Assembly (NCBI RefSeq): GCF_003573695.1
Contig: NC_039368.1
Coordinates: 77,204,374-77,268,373, forward strand
Length of the DNA: 64,000 nucleotides
Direction: 5' to 3'
Source of the DNA: Papaver somniferum
Taxonomy: Eukaryota; Streptophyta; Magnoliopsida; Ranunculales; Papaveraceae
Shown: positions 43,920-58,300 of the stretch, piece by piece
How positions within the stretch are numbered: the stretch's first letter is position 1
How the letters are laid out: every line of letters starts with the position of its first letter
The notes under the pieces: generated by a model
The model's input: the letters and a program-made list of their open reading frames with translations, nothing else
The model's database searches: none
What the model was told of the DNA's origin: nothing
Program-made: the position numbers and the translations under genes

Positions 43920-46393
43920 TGTTAGAGCATTGGTCGGTCAAACTCACAAGTGTTGCTATCTCAAGCTTGTTGTCAAATTTAGTTGTTAAAACTATATCTT
44001 GATTTCTAGTCTACAATTAGTTAAGTCTCGGACTAGGATATAATCGTAGTTGATAAATAGTGGTACACTGCAGTCATCATTGTGTTCTACCATTTAAAGG
44101 AGCAGGTCAACTGAAGCTTTTGGAGAACTTCATCAAAAAAAGGTAAGTGAATACCAGACCACCTATATCTCAAGTTATGTTCACCTTTTTATCATTTGAG
44201 ACGATGTGGCATAACTAATCAGACTAGTTTGCATAGACAAGAATTTCGAGCCGAATAACGAATTCTAGTTAATGGATTTTCTCGAAATATTATGACTAAG
44301 ATTAATGAACATTTGTTCATGCTTAATGAAGTTTCGGTGGAGAAAAATTTATACCAAATCATGATTCAAGTTATAATTCGGAAATAACCTGGAACAATGG
44401 TATGTGTCATTGATGTTATTTAGGAATATTTAGAATTGACTTAGAGAAAAATATATAACTATTATATTCAGAATATAATATAGTTGTATTAATCCTACAA
44501 ACTGAGATAATTATTATATGTCTGAAGCCGTATTACATGTATTCGTACACATAGCGGAGTAGTTATATATCGACTTACAGATTTATGTGATACGCATACT
44601 CGTATGCACATCATGGGAAAATCTGTTTGTTTCGTGATCCAGATAGGTATATACATTCGTATACAAAGCATTTGGGAACTGTGGTTATTTGAACCGATAC
44701 AGTTCTGTGTTCCTGAACGAGTTTAGTACCTAAACCGGTACATAAACTTATTTGTTCTGTGAACTCCGGAACCGGAAGGGTCTTAAGGTTGGCAAACCGG
44801 TTCGTAAACTGAAAAAGTTCTGAGAAGTCTGGAACTCAGTTTTGAACCTCAGTTAGCAAACCGGTACGTGAACTAAATGTTCCGACAACTCCGGAACTCG
44901 GCTTTTTCTCAAAGTTGGAAAACCGGTCTGCGTACCTTGACTCAACCGATTCACGAATGACTCAAGTATTTGTACTTTGTGCATTTAAAAATTATGTCGA
45001 TTGGGTTCAAATGCGATTAAATTATTTCTATGAGATAATTTGCATTTGTTTTGTTCTTTAAAAATAATATATTTATTTGATCACGTAATTGCGACTCAAG
45101 TTAATGTCGTATGTGTTCATGAAAATGAATGTTAAGCTTTTAAGTTCATACCGGCTAGTTTTGGATAACCATATTGAACATAGTCTTTGTACACGGTTCA
45201 GGTATGGTTTCACCAAACCTGTGTGTATATCTTTCTTATGTGAATCAGATTCAAAGATTCATCTAACAGAGTGCATATCTTTTATTTGGTTTCAAAGCTA
45301 TCTTAGATTAAACCTAAAGCAACCTATGCTTTGAATGTCTATAAAATAGGAGCTTCAAGAAATTGGAATTTTTGAATCCCGACACTATTATTTTGTGTGT
45401 CCTAGTTGTATCTAGAGTTGTCCTCTTCCTAACCTTTTTAGGGTTTAGAGGATATAAATAGTTCACAGGGATTCGTGAATCCATGTCCAATTATCTTTCG
45501 TTGATAACTAGAGTATCCTGATCTTGGTTCTTTGTAGAGCTTGCTCAACGATGAAGATAGATAGTAATCAACAAAGTTGTCCTCGTCTCAGACTTTGTTG
45601 ATTCCATAAGTTTTTTAAACTTTGAGATGAGTCATAATCTAGGCTGCACTTCAGGTTGCGTAAGTCTGGATTTTGAGGATAGCCAGACTTCGGTCAAAGT
45701 TGCTATTGATTTCCATCACCTTTATCAAACGCTTTGATTAGTCAAAAGTTTGAATGTAATCAGGAAATCAATTATATAGGCTTAATATGTGGGAGGAAGA
45801 TATGATTTAAAGTCTTCAATTGAGTTGAAGTAACTTTTAGTTGGTATGACATCATCTAAGGGAATCAAGTGTGTATAATCCGGCGTGGTCCAATAGACGT
45901 AAGGAACGCGATTGTACCTTAATCGGTGTAATACCTTTTAGGGCTCAACTACATTCCAGTCCGAAGTTAATTGGTAGTAGGCTAGTATCTGTAGTGGCTT
46001 AATACAATGTGATTTTCAATCTGGACTAGGTCCCGGGGGTTTTCTGCATTTTCGGTTTCCTCGTTAACAAAATTTCTGCTATTTATTTTCAGCATTATAT
46101 TGTTTATCTTTATAATTGAAATATCACAGGTTGTACGTTGATCATTCTTAGTTGATACATCTGACCTAGTTTGTTGGATATGACTAGATTGAGTCTTGGA
46201 AAATTGGTCTTTGTTATAGTCCAATGTGATTAAGTTCACGGACTTATTTCTGTAAACGTTCTAATCGCAAGAGAAAGAGAGATATAACTCTGAGTACTTT
46301 TCCTTGATTGAGTTACTGCTCTCGGAATTGTTTTGAGTTAACAGATTGCATAAGAAAAAAGTGGTGGTGTATTTTGGTACCCCCACATTTTCA
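43920..46393 (+). mobile_element. 5' LTR (LTR D, 2474 bp) of a large LTR retrotransposon
   Basis: Starts TGTTAGAGCATTGG and ends CCCCCACATTTTCA, followed two bases later by the primer-binding site TGGTATCAGAGC (46396-46407, initiator-Met type). The family includes LTRs A and B (minus strand) and solo LTR E. A copy-specific word array lies at about 44560-44960 (AACCGGTACGTGAACT, GTTCCGACAACTCC and relatives). The partner 3' LTR is split: 49927-50036 and 63665 onward. Confidence 0.85.
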
Positions 46394-49300
46394 ATTGGTA
46401 TCAGAGCAAGCAAACACGTGAAGACCTAACAAGTCCGTGTTTGAAAATCTTGTAGAATCTGTATATACGTACAAACATGTCCGCAGTCGATTTTGATTAT
46501 TCCAAGTGTTTGGGACTTACCTCAATGGATAACTCCTTAGTTGATTATATTGAATCCATAGGAAAATATACCATATTATCGATCCCTGATGATATGCTTC
46601 CCTTAGATACTAGTGGGTTAATTTCAGAATCTGAGTTGGAACATACCAGAAGCCTAAAAAGGTTGCTGAGTATATTGACTTTAAAACCTCTAGAATTAGA
46701 AAGATTGAAGAAAAATGTACTCAGTATCTAGATGAGGTTGATAAATCCCTAAAAAGGGAGTGTGCATTCTTTGGTTATATTAAATTTTTCTCTAAGGATA
46801 TGCGCAGGTTTGAACTAGAAATTACTATTAGAAATAAAGAGATTAGTGTGCTTGAAGAAACCATTAGATAAAGTGCAACCAGAGAATAATATCTACTCAA
46901 GTCTCACAAACTAAAAGAGGACAGTCTTCGTGTGGAAAAAGAGAAACTATTTGCTGATCTTCTACGAACTCAGAAACAATGTCACACTTTGAAAGAAGAA
47001 AAAACTGTTTTAAAAAGTAAGTATTTATCATTACCTGATGTTATAGCTCCTATGACATTGCCGTGCATTGATAAAATTACTTATGAAGAGATGTCTGGCA
47101 AAAACCTTTTACGCAATCGACCAACATTAATGTTATTTTTAGTAAAGACAATGCAACAAAGGTTTTTATTCCACAAATCTGTTCATACCGTGGAAAGAAG
47201 AATTATATTGCTCTGAATTGTTTTTCTAGAAAGAAACAGATTTCTAATCTTCAATAATTGCTTAACTTTGCAATTAAGGAGGTAAACAATTTGATTGCAA
47301 TGGATTCTGTCTCTGCAACATACCAAAAAACTTATGGAAGGATTAATCTGGGTTATTACTCATGTAAATTTTACAAGCACACTTACTTTCATAATAAAGT
47401 GTCTAACAACACTACAAATATCGACGCCTTTACTGAAAGTACTTCTGGGAGATCTAAGTTTAGAAAATGGAATATGAGTGATTTTGGCCCTCTGAAACGG
47501 ATCTCAAGAGGTCCTCGTCCTGCTCCTCAAGGAAATCCTTCTTATGCAAAACTTTCAAAGAAAGAGGATGTTTCAAACCTTCCTATCACTCAATAAGTTA
47601 TAACAAATTCTCCAAAAAAACGTAATAAAAGGAAGGAAAAAAGACAAAATACGTCACAAGAAAAAATATCTTGATGTATCATCATCTGATACTAATGGTG
47701 AGATTTTATCTCCCTCTATTGATTAAATATCAAGAGATATGTCCTTGGAACTAACTTTAGAGTTAAAAGGATTATACATATATCAAGGGTTATCCTTGAT
47801 ATCGAGGTTCTCAAGTCTAATTCTTGTTTGACTATCTCTTATTACATATCTTCAGAAAGGATTAAATATTTGACAATTGTTTGTTCATTTATTCTAGTTC
47901 CTTCCTTTGCAGTTCTTCCAAGTGATACAATCCGTAGTATTCTCGATATTTGAAGGTTGTTGAGCTAAGAACCTGTTGTGAGAAGATAAATGTGTCTTTC
48001 GTCTGCTGTCAAACCAATAATCTCTTTTAGTCCCAGACCATAACCTGCAAACCATTTTTACAGTGAACCGGTTCACGTATTTATTCAGTGAGTTAGGGTG
48101 TCCTCATAAAAAGAGGTAGAGAATTCTTGTTATTCATAAACCCTTGATTGAAGGAGTAATCAATTGAGTATCAGACTTTTATCCTTGCAAAAGAATGGAA
48201 ATCTCAAAAAGACCTCATGAAACCATCAATCTCGATCAAGATGACTCAACGGAAGGAAGTTATTTCCATGAAAGAATGCTGAAAAGGATTAGATCAGGTC
48301 AAGAACATAACTCCTGGATTGTTGATTCCTTTAGGGATCTAACTCTTGATCAACATGACTCTAAGATTGAAATTGCTAACCTTCAGTTACAGTTGAAGAT
48401 GATTGAAAAACAAAAAGTCATGATTAGGAACCAAAAAATATGATCTCTGAATATTCAATGCTGAGGAAGCATATTCGTATTGTGAACTGAAAGGTCATCA
48501 TACTGAGTCAGTAGCATAATATGTTAACCATTCAACGAATAAACGATGTTGGAGAGTCATTCTTCGATGAAGTTGCAGAAAGGGATGAAGAAAAATAGAT
48601 GAAGTCTAGGTATGTGAATATTCATGTTATTTGCTTCTTTTTCCATTTATCTAGGAAACTTATTTTGAGAATTTATTCTTGAGAAGGATAATTAGGGTTT
48701 GGTATAACGAAGATTGTGATTACAAATAACTATTTCCAACGTTTTTCATCTAGTATGTTTTTAGATTTATTTGTTTAAATTCTAGAGTTGTTGGAAAATG
48801 AACTTGCAGTACGAAATCATTATTGGTTTAATTATTGCAAAAGTTTTATGAAATATATGTGCCCTTAAAATTTTCGTGAATCGAGCTGATATTTCATATA
48901 TTCTCAGAAGTTAAATCTATTATGTTTTTATAAATGGAAAATAGAACAAACTCTTTGAGAATTTTCTCGTATTATTGATCTACTTGTGATCACACTTTTG
49001 TGTTTTTGCTTCTTAACACACCTCATAAGATTTTTTTATGTTGAGTAATATCGATCAAAAACTATCTTCTGTTCGTAACTGGCGTAGAGATTATTTTAAC
49101 TCGATTTTTGGATACAAATCTGTGTGATTTTTAATGTCTAACTAAATCCTTCTTTTTCCAAAAGAAAGGTCACTCATGTTGTTCTTTTGGGAATGACATC
49201 AAATGGGGGAGAGTTCTTAAATGAACTTGTTCTTAATTGCTATATCTTTGTGGGGAGTGTGGATGTGGATTTTGAAAGGGGATGCTTGTATCTTTTTAAT

Positions 49301-49926
49301 CTCCTAGATGAGCGCTAAGTATTTACTATGTGAGATCATCTAAAAAAGTTGATATGAGGAGTTGCATTTTAACTATATTATTATGTAGTATCTCCATCTT
49401 CCTTTAAAATTGACATAATCTTTTGATTGTATTCATTATGATCCTGCGATTTTTGTACCTTTGTTAATTTTATTGACAAAAAGAGGGAGAATTATTTAGT
49501 AGTTTCATACTACATAAATATGGTTTACGGATCATTACGTAAGGGGGAGTGAATCAATAATCTATAGGTTTCACCTATTATGCAAAAGATGTAAGTATTG
49601 GTTAAGGGAGAAAAATATCACCGTAGTATTACTTTAGAGTTGAGATAAAACTGAACTTTGGAGAAAGGAATAATACCATGTTTCTGTATAACAACAATTG
49701 AGAACTTTTTTTTCAAAAAGGTTGTTATCGCTATGGAATCGGTTCTTCAACAACAACGATGCTGAGTTGAACACGTTTAGAATCATTGCAACTTGAAATT
49801 ACAAAGAGTTGAAAGAGTTGGAGATGCCAAGGAAACCAAGACACGTGGATTCTAGAAAGCTTTTCACTTTTATTTTTATCCATATGTATTAATAGTTTTG
49901 TCACTAAAAATGACAAAGGGGGATAT
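46394..49926 (+). mobile_element. Interior of the LTR-D element: gag-like remnants, no pol
   Basis: A 3.5-kb interior with broken frames: 46477-46731 (MSAVDFDYSKCLGLTSMD), 46932-47216 (helical, Lys/Glu-rich), 47258-47596 and 48195-48443. Near 47180 a degenerate CX2CX4HX4C-like knuckle is readable (CSYRGKKNYIALNC). No protease, RT, RNase H or integrase remains, so it is a non-autonomous or deleted copy. Large helical gag parts and a TGGTATCAGAGC primer site recall Copia SIRE/Maximus-type elements, but that is an inference. A polypurine tract AAAGGGGGATAT ends at 49926. Confidence 0.6.
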
Positions 49927-50036
49927 TGTTAGAGTACTGCTCGGTCGAACTCACAAGTGTTACTATATCAAGCTTGTTGTCAAATTTAATTGTCTAAACT
50001 ATATCTTTATTTCTATTCTACAATTAGTTAAGTCTC
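49927..50036 (+). repeat. Start of the 3' LTR of the LTR-D element
   Basis: The first 110 bp (TGTTAGAGTACTGC..) of the 3' LTR, cut at GTCTC (50032-50036) by the Tat element. The LTR resumes at 63665 with GTCTC and runs to the window end. Confidence 0.9.
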
Positions 50037-52357
50037 TGTTGATGGTGGTTTTTAGTTCAGGCTAAAATTGTAAAACCAGTATTTAATGCACAATCACCCT
50101 ACAAGGGGTAAAGCTATTTTAAAAAAATGACGAGTGCAAAAAACCTCCTCGCTCATTGAGAAATTCAATATATGAAATTCACTCAGAATGGTGTGCATAG
50201 TAGCAATCCCAAATATTCTGTGATTTCTATTTAATACCATCATTATTAACTAATGCATGATTTGCCTAGTATTTTTCCGTGCTATGTTCTCAGCCGAACT
50301 CTCATCATTGACATGACATGACGATTAAGTATTCACTCTCAGCAGAGTAGCATGAATATCCCGAAGTGCCAGTATTGAGATCTGCATGAAAATACCCACA
50401 CAGGCTATGTCACTCTCTGACAAATAGTATCTCGCATCGACACACTTTTAATTAAAGTCAGCTCGATCGAACATATATAAATTCCTTAAGGGAAATATAG
50501 ACTGATAATGTCATTCTCAGAAGCGATCACGGCCACATAATTTGGCCACGTGTTTTAACAAACCTAGACCACTCCTGGCAGAACTAGGTAATCACCGCAT
50601 TTACCGCCGGTGGGCCCGCTAGTGTCCCAACCGATCGGATGTTGTTTAAACACATTCCAGCGCTGGAAAACGCCAACCCTAAACAGGGTGGTCGCGCTGT
50701 TGAGGAAAAGCTCGAACGAGCTAGACTGTCCAAAACAGTCTCAGAAGTATCACGACCGTCCAACTTGGCCAGCCCAGTTGGACGGCTTGGATCTTCCTAT
50801 GAACGATTAGAGGAGTGCCGACATTTTCATTGGCGGCCCAACTTTCGATCAAACACGTTGTGTTCAAAACCGTAAATTGGGTCACGACAATGTGTTAGTG
50901 TCTTAAATCAATCACAACTATCCAACTTAGCCATCCTAGTTGGACGGCTTAGATCGCGTTTTGGACAGTCAAGGAGGTGCACATGAGTTCACCACTGGCC
51001 CAACATTATTCCCATTCGATCGAATTACCTGCGGGAAGTCAATAATGCATCGAATCGCTCGATTGAACTAGATTAGTCTCGGCTATTCTAAACCCTAACT
51101 CAGATTTACGACAGTAAGTTTGTGTCGCAAATCGATCGTGACCACTCATCTTCACTGGCTGAATTGAGTGGTTTAGATCTGATTTTAGATGGCCTAGGAG
51201 ATGTCGACATGTACGCCAACGACCTGTGTTTACACATGGCCGATCGGTCTTCTCCAATTAGCAACTAACACTCACGTTCGATTAGCCAAACTATGGTTGG
51301 CCGTATGATTTCCAAACCCTAATTTGAATCAACAGCGGCAAACATCCGCCGCAAACCATCTCGTCCGTCCAACTTTGATAGCTTGGTCGGACGGCTTGGA
51401 TCAAATATTAGGAGATCAATAGATACTTCAATGATCACCGGACACCCCTCCTCCACATAGAGCGATCGGCCAAATAGTGGATAACCCATAGGGCTCTCAA
51501 ACGATCACCCAAAGGTGGTCGGACATGTTACCTTTTTAAGACGCTCAATTCACGACTAATTTAATTAAGCTTTAAAACAACGATTCATCACGCACATCGA
51601 TTATTTTGAGATACTTATTTAAAAGCGATGCTTCACATGCATCGAATACATACGATATTTTATAAATATCGGCTTCATAAATAACTTAGTTATTTAACCT
51701 AATAGCGCCTTGTGTTATTTTTTGCGGCAAGTCCCACGACTTGACCGCACCTACTCGAGACATCAAACATGTCACAAACTGGGGATACTTACTGGGGTAT
51801 TGGTATGGCGGTTTACAACGTGCCCATTATGAGAACATGTCAGGAAATAATAGACGGTTAACAACGATGAGAGTAATGGACGAAGATGTGACCACGTGAG
51901 CCACTTCTTATACGACCCCACTACTTAACTTCCTCCACTTCCTACGAGATCAGGTTGCGCTCGAATGACTTGTATAAATAGGTTTTTCAACATATTTCGA
52001 CAACAGAACAAGTGTTGTTAACATGGTATCCAGAAAACACCCACAACTGATAGCTTACATTATGCAAGCCAGTTCCGCCTTCTGATACAAGTCATAAAAA
52101 CCCGAACCTTCATAATTCAATATTTTGATCTCAAACACCTTCTTCGCTTCCCTCCCTTAGTTCAACCCCATTTCCTTCACTTTGTGAACGAATTGAATAT
52201 GGAACGGTCATTTCTTGTTTTAGGCCAGAGTCTTACATATTGATCTCTCGAATCTGAAAGTACTCCCAAGCAGTGTGTTGTTTAGGGTTTGAATTTGTTT
52301 CTCATCAACACACCTAAAATTACCAAAAACAGAAGAATCGGTTTTTACCCTCAGACA
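50037..52357 (+). repeat. Tat 5' LTR
   Basis: Starts TGTTGATGGTGG and ends CCCTCAGACA; followed by ACTGGTGACCACAATGGGAG, the likely primer-binding region. Small open frames within it (near 50610 and 51039) recur in the 3' LTR and carry no recognised domain. Confidence 0.9.
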
Positions 52358-52414
52358 ACTGGTGACCACAATGGGAGATTAATCTTTCGGTTGCAATCTC
52401 AAGCTTTCACGAAG

Positions 52415-52765
52415 ATGGTTGGTCTCAGGGTTAATTCAACCACTTCGGATCCCAGCCAGAATCCCACGAATGGTAATGTTTCTCACCCTCCTTTGAGCAA
52501 TTCTGCTTACAATGGACTTTCATATTTCAATACCCCCTTTATCTCTGTGAATTCAACCGATGGAGAAACCCCAACTCTGGCTGAGCTAATGCGAAGACAA
52601 GAAGTTTTTTCAAGGAAGGTAGACCGGATGAAAGGGGAAATTGATAACCTGTTCACCTGCTTGGTGCACGTGACAAGAATTTTAGGAGCAGAGATGGTGG
52701 AAGGCCCAACGGATGATCGTCCTCAAGTCAACAGTTTCACTACCAATTGTAGGCCAGTGGACTAG
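52415..52765 (+). pseudogene. Tat gag, N-terminal fragment
   Basis: An ATG at 52415, 57 bp after the 5' LTR, opens 116 codons (MVGLRVNSTTSDPSQNP). It includes a helical stretch (LAELMRRQEVFSRKVDRMKG) as in Tat gag N termini, and ends at TAG. Gag-like text continues to 52928, where the solo LTR is inserted. The capsid and zinc-knuckle parts that should precede the protease are missing, and sequence right after the solo LTR is already protease-proximal, so gag was deleted before the LTR arrived. Confidence 0.7.
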
Positions 52766-52933
52766 GAAGCAGCCTCCTTGGTAGAAAGTTTATGTGAACT
52801 TCTACACCTTTCAAGAGACCAGCGAGCGGAGACGTTTGCTGTAATCAATCAAATAGCCCTGGATGCGTGTTTGGCTCCCTCACGTCCAGAGACTTCAAGA
52901 ATGTTGGAGATGTCCATCAACAATGTTACATTT

Positions 52934-55314
52934 TGTTAGAACACTGATCGGTCGAACTCGCATGCGTTGCTATCTCAAGCATTTTTGTCAATGTTAGTGA
53001 CCAAAACTATAAGTCTTGATTTCTAGTCTACTATAGCTAAGTATCGAACTAGGATATAAAGTGCAGTTGAGCTCAAGAACTCCATGGCGATCATCATACA
53101 AGATGAAGAACTACTCAAGGAACTGGTGGAACTTCATCGACTAAAAGGTATGTGGAGACTTGAACTTATCTATCACTCAAAAGTCTATCTACTCTATCTC
53201 CTATCTTGAGAAAAAAGTCGTTTTTCTATATATACTTTGATTATACACATTTTCTATTTCGAGACGAGTTCATCTCGCCTATCTATTTCTCGAAATATGT
53301 GCTGGTAAGCTTTTGCTTTGGCCAAGTTCATCTTTACCTAGTGACGAAACTCATGTTATGTTTCAATCACTTTGAAAATGGCTTTGACGAAAAATGGTTT
53401 GTGAATAACAACTATATAATGTCCTCTAAGAATGTTTCGATGATTGAAATGAGAGTTTAGATTATATGACCAATGTTGGATATAAGCATTGTGTGGCAAC
53501 ACATACATGTATAAGTCCTTATTCCTTGACAAAAAGTGTGCGTACTTTGTTAATCAGGAAAATCGGAATAAGAGCTGTGAGATCAGTCCGCGAACTCAAT
53601 CCGTGAATCCAGTCCGCAAACTGGTGGAGGTTCTCATCCCGAGAATATCTGCTGGAGTTTGTGAACTCTTTCCGGGAACTTAAGTCCGCGAACTAAGTCC
53701 GCGAACTTGAGTTTGTTATATCTAAAGAAGATTATTTGTGAACTTATATTTATATTTAACTAAGGAATGCAAATTGCAAACCGTGGCTATAAAGTTCATG
53801 AATCGATTCAAATGAATCAAATCGTTTTGCTTCGATTGTGTCTTGTATAGTTATACAAGATTTATACAATTGAACAACTCTCTAACTAGTTCATTTGAAG
53901 TCATTTGAACTAGTTATGGTGAAGAAGAATATGGTTGATATGAAAGTGCTCATATGGCTAACCATTTGGTTAACTAATGTTGAACCAACAAATGTACATG
54001 TTTGAGTACGGTTACACAATCCTAAAATCGTGCATTTCATTTATGTGTAACAAGCTAGGTTTTTGATCTAACGGTTGAAATATATTAGCTTGAACCTAAT
54101 CAGGTTTTCATCTAACGGTGAATGTTGAATGCTTTGTTACTAAGCTAACATTGATTGCAAACCCTGATTTGAAAGACTATATAAGGGAGAACTCTAGCAA
54201 TTGGGAAACCTAATCCCCACATCTCCTGTGTGATACTAGTTGTATTAGCTAGAGTCGATTCTCCTTTAACCTTAGGTTTGTTCTTGTAAACCAGGTTAAC
54301 GACTTAAATACTTCACTGGGATTGTGAAGACAGACCGTACTACTTTCTCGTAGTTGTGTGATCTGATCTTAATGATTCTATCGTGTTGAGTACAATCGTA
54401 ACGATTGGCTTGAGATTAATATCTCCGATAGGCAAGATATAAAAGTAGTCACAAACATATTCGTCTCATCATTTGTGATTCCACAATATCTTCTTTCACC
54501 GCCTCGATTAAGATTATTGTGAGGTGATTGATAATTCTAGGCTGTTCTTCGAGAATATAAGTCCGGGTTATCAATTGGTTCCTGTTCACCTTGATTTATC
54601 AAAAGACGGAACAAAAACTTGTTGGTATTTCTATGGGAGACATATTTATCTATTAACGCAGACATTTCTGTGTGATACAGATTTGTTTATTAAAGTCTTC
54701 GACTTTGGGTCGTAGCAACTCTTAGTTGTGGGTGAGATCATCTAAGGGAATCAAGTGAGTAGTATCTTGCTGGATCAGATACGTAAGGAGCGCAACTGTA
54801 CCTTGGATCAGTTTGAGATTGATTGGGGTTCAACTACAGTCCAAACCGAAGTTATTTTGTAGTAGGCTAGTGTATGTAGCGGCTAAATACAATGTGTGTT
54901 CAATCTGAACTAGGTCCCAGGTTTTTTTTATGCATTTGTGGTTTCCTCGCTAACAAAATTCTGGTGTCTGTGTTATTTCTTTTCCGCATTATATTTTGTT
55001 ATATAATTGAAATATCACAGGTTGTGCATTTGAATCAATCAATTGGAAATACGACCTTTGGTTGTTGATTGAAATTGATTGATACTTGATAATTGGTCTT
55101 TGGTACCGTTCAGGTGATTTATATTGGATTCAATTAGACTCGCAGATTACTATTTGCTTGAGTAAGAATTGAATCAAGAAAGAGAGAGATATAAGTCTTT
55201 GAAATACTTTATTAAGATCGAGTCTAGTTGATTCTATTGAAAGTATATTAGAGTTTTTCCATACAAATTGCTAATCAAAATATTGGGTGCGGTTGTTGTA
55301 CCCCCGATTTTTCA
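52934..55314 (+). mobile_element. Solo LTR E (2381 bp) inserted in the Tat element
   Basis: Starts TGTTAGAACACTG and ends CCCCCGATTTTTCA, with a perfect 5-bp target duplication CATTT (52929-52933 and 55315-55319). It belongs to the family of LTR D, A and B. Its word array (about 53575-53715) uses yet another word, AGTCCGCGAACT. Since it sits in the Tat element, which sits in LTR D, the family was active before and after the Tat insertion. Confidence 0.9.
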
Positions 55315-55319
55315 CATTT

Positions 55320-58300
55320 ACTGAAGATGACATGATGGAGAAAGAAGGTCATAATAGAGCCCTACACGTTACCGCACATATCAAGGATTTGGAATTTAAG
55401 AGGGCTCTCATCGACACCGGCGCATCCTAAAACGTTATCACCCCTAGAATACTTAGGACAACCAAGGTACGACCAGGTAAGATAGTACGACAACCTACCA
55501 TGATGACAGATTTTGAAAGAAACCAAACCAGCACGTATGGATACATCAACCTGAATCTGTCAGTGGGACCGGTCCAATCGAAGGTGAAATTCGAAGTGAT
55601 AGAGAAGGAGACATACTACCACATGATACTGGGAAGACCGTGGCTCCATGATAATAGAATCATCCCTTCAACGTATCACCAATGCCTGAAAACCATGCTG
55701 AACGAAGAGGTTGTCCGCATCCCTGCATAATTATCTCCTTATGCACCAATTTGTGGCGTGGAGCTGTTCGAGCCAAAGAAAAATTCGCGAGACTCATTAG
55801 GCAAGGTTTACTGCACTCTGCTCCCTACATGGACGTTGATTGAAGAGGAGGATAGACTCATGTCGTTAAACAAAGCAACCCAACCTCGCGCCACACCTCC
55901 AATGAGAAAACGCTTCAATTTCCCCTAAGCACACGAAAATTTAGCCCATCCTCATACCGAGGGGGAGCGGGCTTTTATTGCAAGTCGTGACAAGAATGGG
56001 AAAACTGTGTACCGTCACCGCTGTTAGCAATTATAAGGGGAGACTACCACCCAGTCTCTCCGCCTAATGGAATGCAACCACAACGACAAGCCGCAAGAAG
56101 AAGTACCAGACGCCCCACGACATCTACAGGACGACACCAACTCCACCACAGACGAACTCAAAGTTGTCAACATCGGGAGAGAGGAGTCTCCGTGGCCTGT
56201 CTCTATCAGCTCAGCTCTCTGTACAGATGATCAACTCAGGAACTTCTTAAGGAATATCAAGACGTATTCGCGTGGACATAAGAGGAAATTCCTGGCCTGG
56301 ATGAAAATATGGTCACTCATCATCTGCATATAATACCTGGATCCAAACCAGTCAAGAAATCTCCAAGGCAGTTTAGACACGATGTGGAGGAAAAAATCAA
56401 GACTGAAATCCAGAAGTTTCTAGCCGCCGGTTTTATCAAACCCATTCACCATCCCACCTGGTTGGACAATGTGGTTCCTGTGATAAAGAAGAACGACCAA
56501 ATTAGGTGCTGTGTTGATTTTAGGGACTTGAACAAATGCTTCCCCGAAGACAATTTTCCTTTTCCCAACATCGATATGCAAGTAGACGCCACCAGTGGAC
56601 ATGGCATGTTCTCTTTTATGGATGGGTACAATGGCTACAATAAGATAAAGATGTAGGAGCATGGCGCAAGTAAGACAGCCTTTCGAACTCCTCTTGGAAA
56701 TTTTTACTATACTGTGATGCCTTTTGGTTTAAAGAATGCCGGCGCTACGTACCAACGCGCCATGACGGAAATCTTCCACTACATGATGCATAAACAAGTC
56801 TAGGACTATGTGGATGATATAGTGGTCAAATCAAAAACCCGAGTGGCACACTCGGAGGTTCTGCGACAGGTGTTCGAAAGATGTCGCGAATACAAATTGA
56901 AGACGAATCCCTTGAAATGTGCTTTTGGTGTCTCTTCAGTCAAATTTCTGGCGTTCTAGGTGATTGCTGAGGGAATCAAAGTCGACCCATCCAAGACCCA
57001 AGTCATCCCCACAAAGCCTCCCCCGTGGACTGTGAAAGAACGTCAAAGCTTCACGGGCAAGGTAAACTACATTCGACGTTTCATACCTGGTTTGGCCCAG
57101 CTTGTTGCTTCATTCACCCCCTTGCTAAAGAAAGGAGCAAGTTTTTCTGGACCACACTGCAACAGAAGGCGTTTCAGAAGATTCAACAAATACTTTCATC
57201 CCCATCCATCATGAAATATCATGTACAAGGAAGACCATTTTGTCTTTACACCGCTTTCAGCGATGCTGCCGTCGAAGCTCTTCTCGCCCAAGAGGATGAT
57301 GAAGGAATTGAACATCCCATATACTACTTCAGTCGAATTTCTAGGGATGCTGAACTCAGATATCCTAAGGCAGAAAAAGCGTGTCTATCTCTAATTCACT
57401 CCATTCAGAAGTTTAGACATTATTTGTTTTCAAACAAAGTGCGCTCATATCTAAGTCTGATCCTGTGAAGTTTCTGCTTTCAAAAGCGGCCTTGATGGGA
57501 AGGCTGACCAAATGGATCCTCCAAATGTCAGAACTGGATATAACATGCGCTTCCCCAAGAGCAATCAAAGGACAATCAGTCGCGGATTTGCTAACGGCTT
57601 TCCCGGGAGAGGGTACCACCGCACTACACGAAGATCTTCCTAGAGAATTTCCAGAAATATCTTTCATAGAATAAGAAACGTGGATGATGTATTTTGATGG
57701 ATCTGCCACCCCTAGTAATAATACCTTGGGAGCGGGTGTGGTTCTAGTATCTTCAACCGGTGAAGTTTTCTCGCATTCCTTCAAGATGGACTTTCAGTGC
57801 ACTAATAATTCAGCAGAATATGAAGCCTTTCTTATAAGACTATCACTAGCTAAAAAAGATGGATCCACGTGGCTGGAAATAAGAGGTGTCTCTAAATTAC
57901 TGATTAATCAAATGATTGGAGTATGCGCACTAAAGGAGGTAACGCTGGCTCTGTATAGATATGAGGCGCAAAAATTGCTGAATTACTTCGCTGATGCGAC
58001 CACAACCCATGTCGGCCGCAAAAACAACAAACATGCTGATTGTCTAGCCACACTAGCATAGAAGCTACAATTTGAAGGCTTGGAAGAAACCTTGACGGTG
58101 AAAAGGCGGACCATGGCATCAACGTGGCTTTCACAACCCAAGGATCCTGAAGCCTATGATCAGAGAACACCGACCATCCAACAGCTTAACAACTCACTTT
58201 CCCAAGGAAAGGTCAGTCTCAAAACCCTACAAAACTTCTTCATGCTTCACGAAATGTTATATCAGCGAAACCCAGTTGGCTTCTTGCCAAGATGTCTCAG

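Noticed and set aside
50610..50875. Paired open frames in the Tat LTR, repeated at 61840-62050
   Set aside because: They are conserved only because they lie in both LTRs of the same element; no domain is seen.
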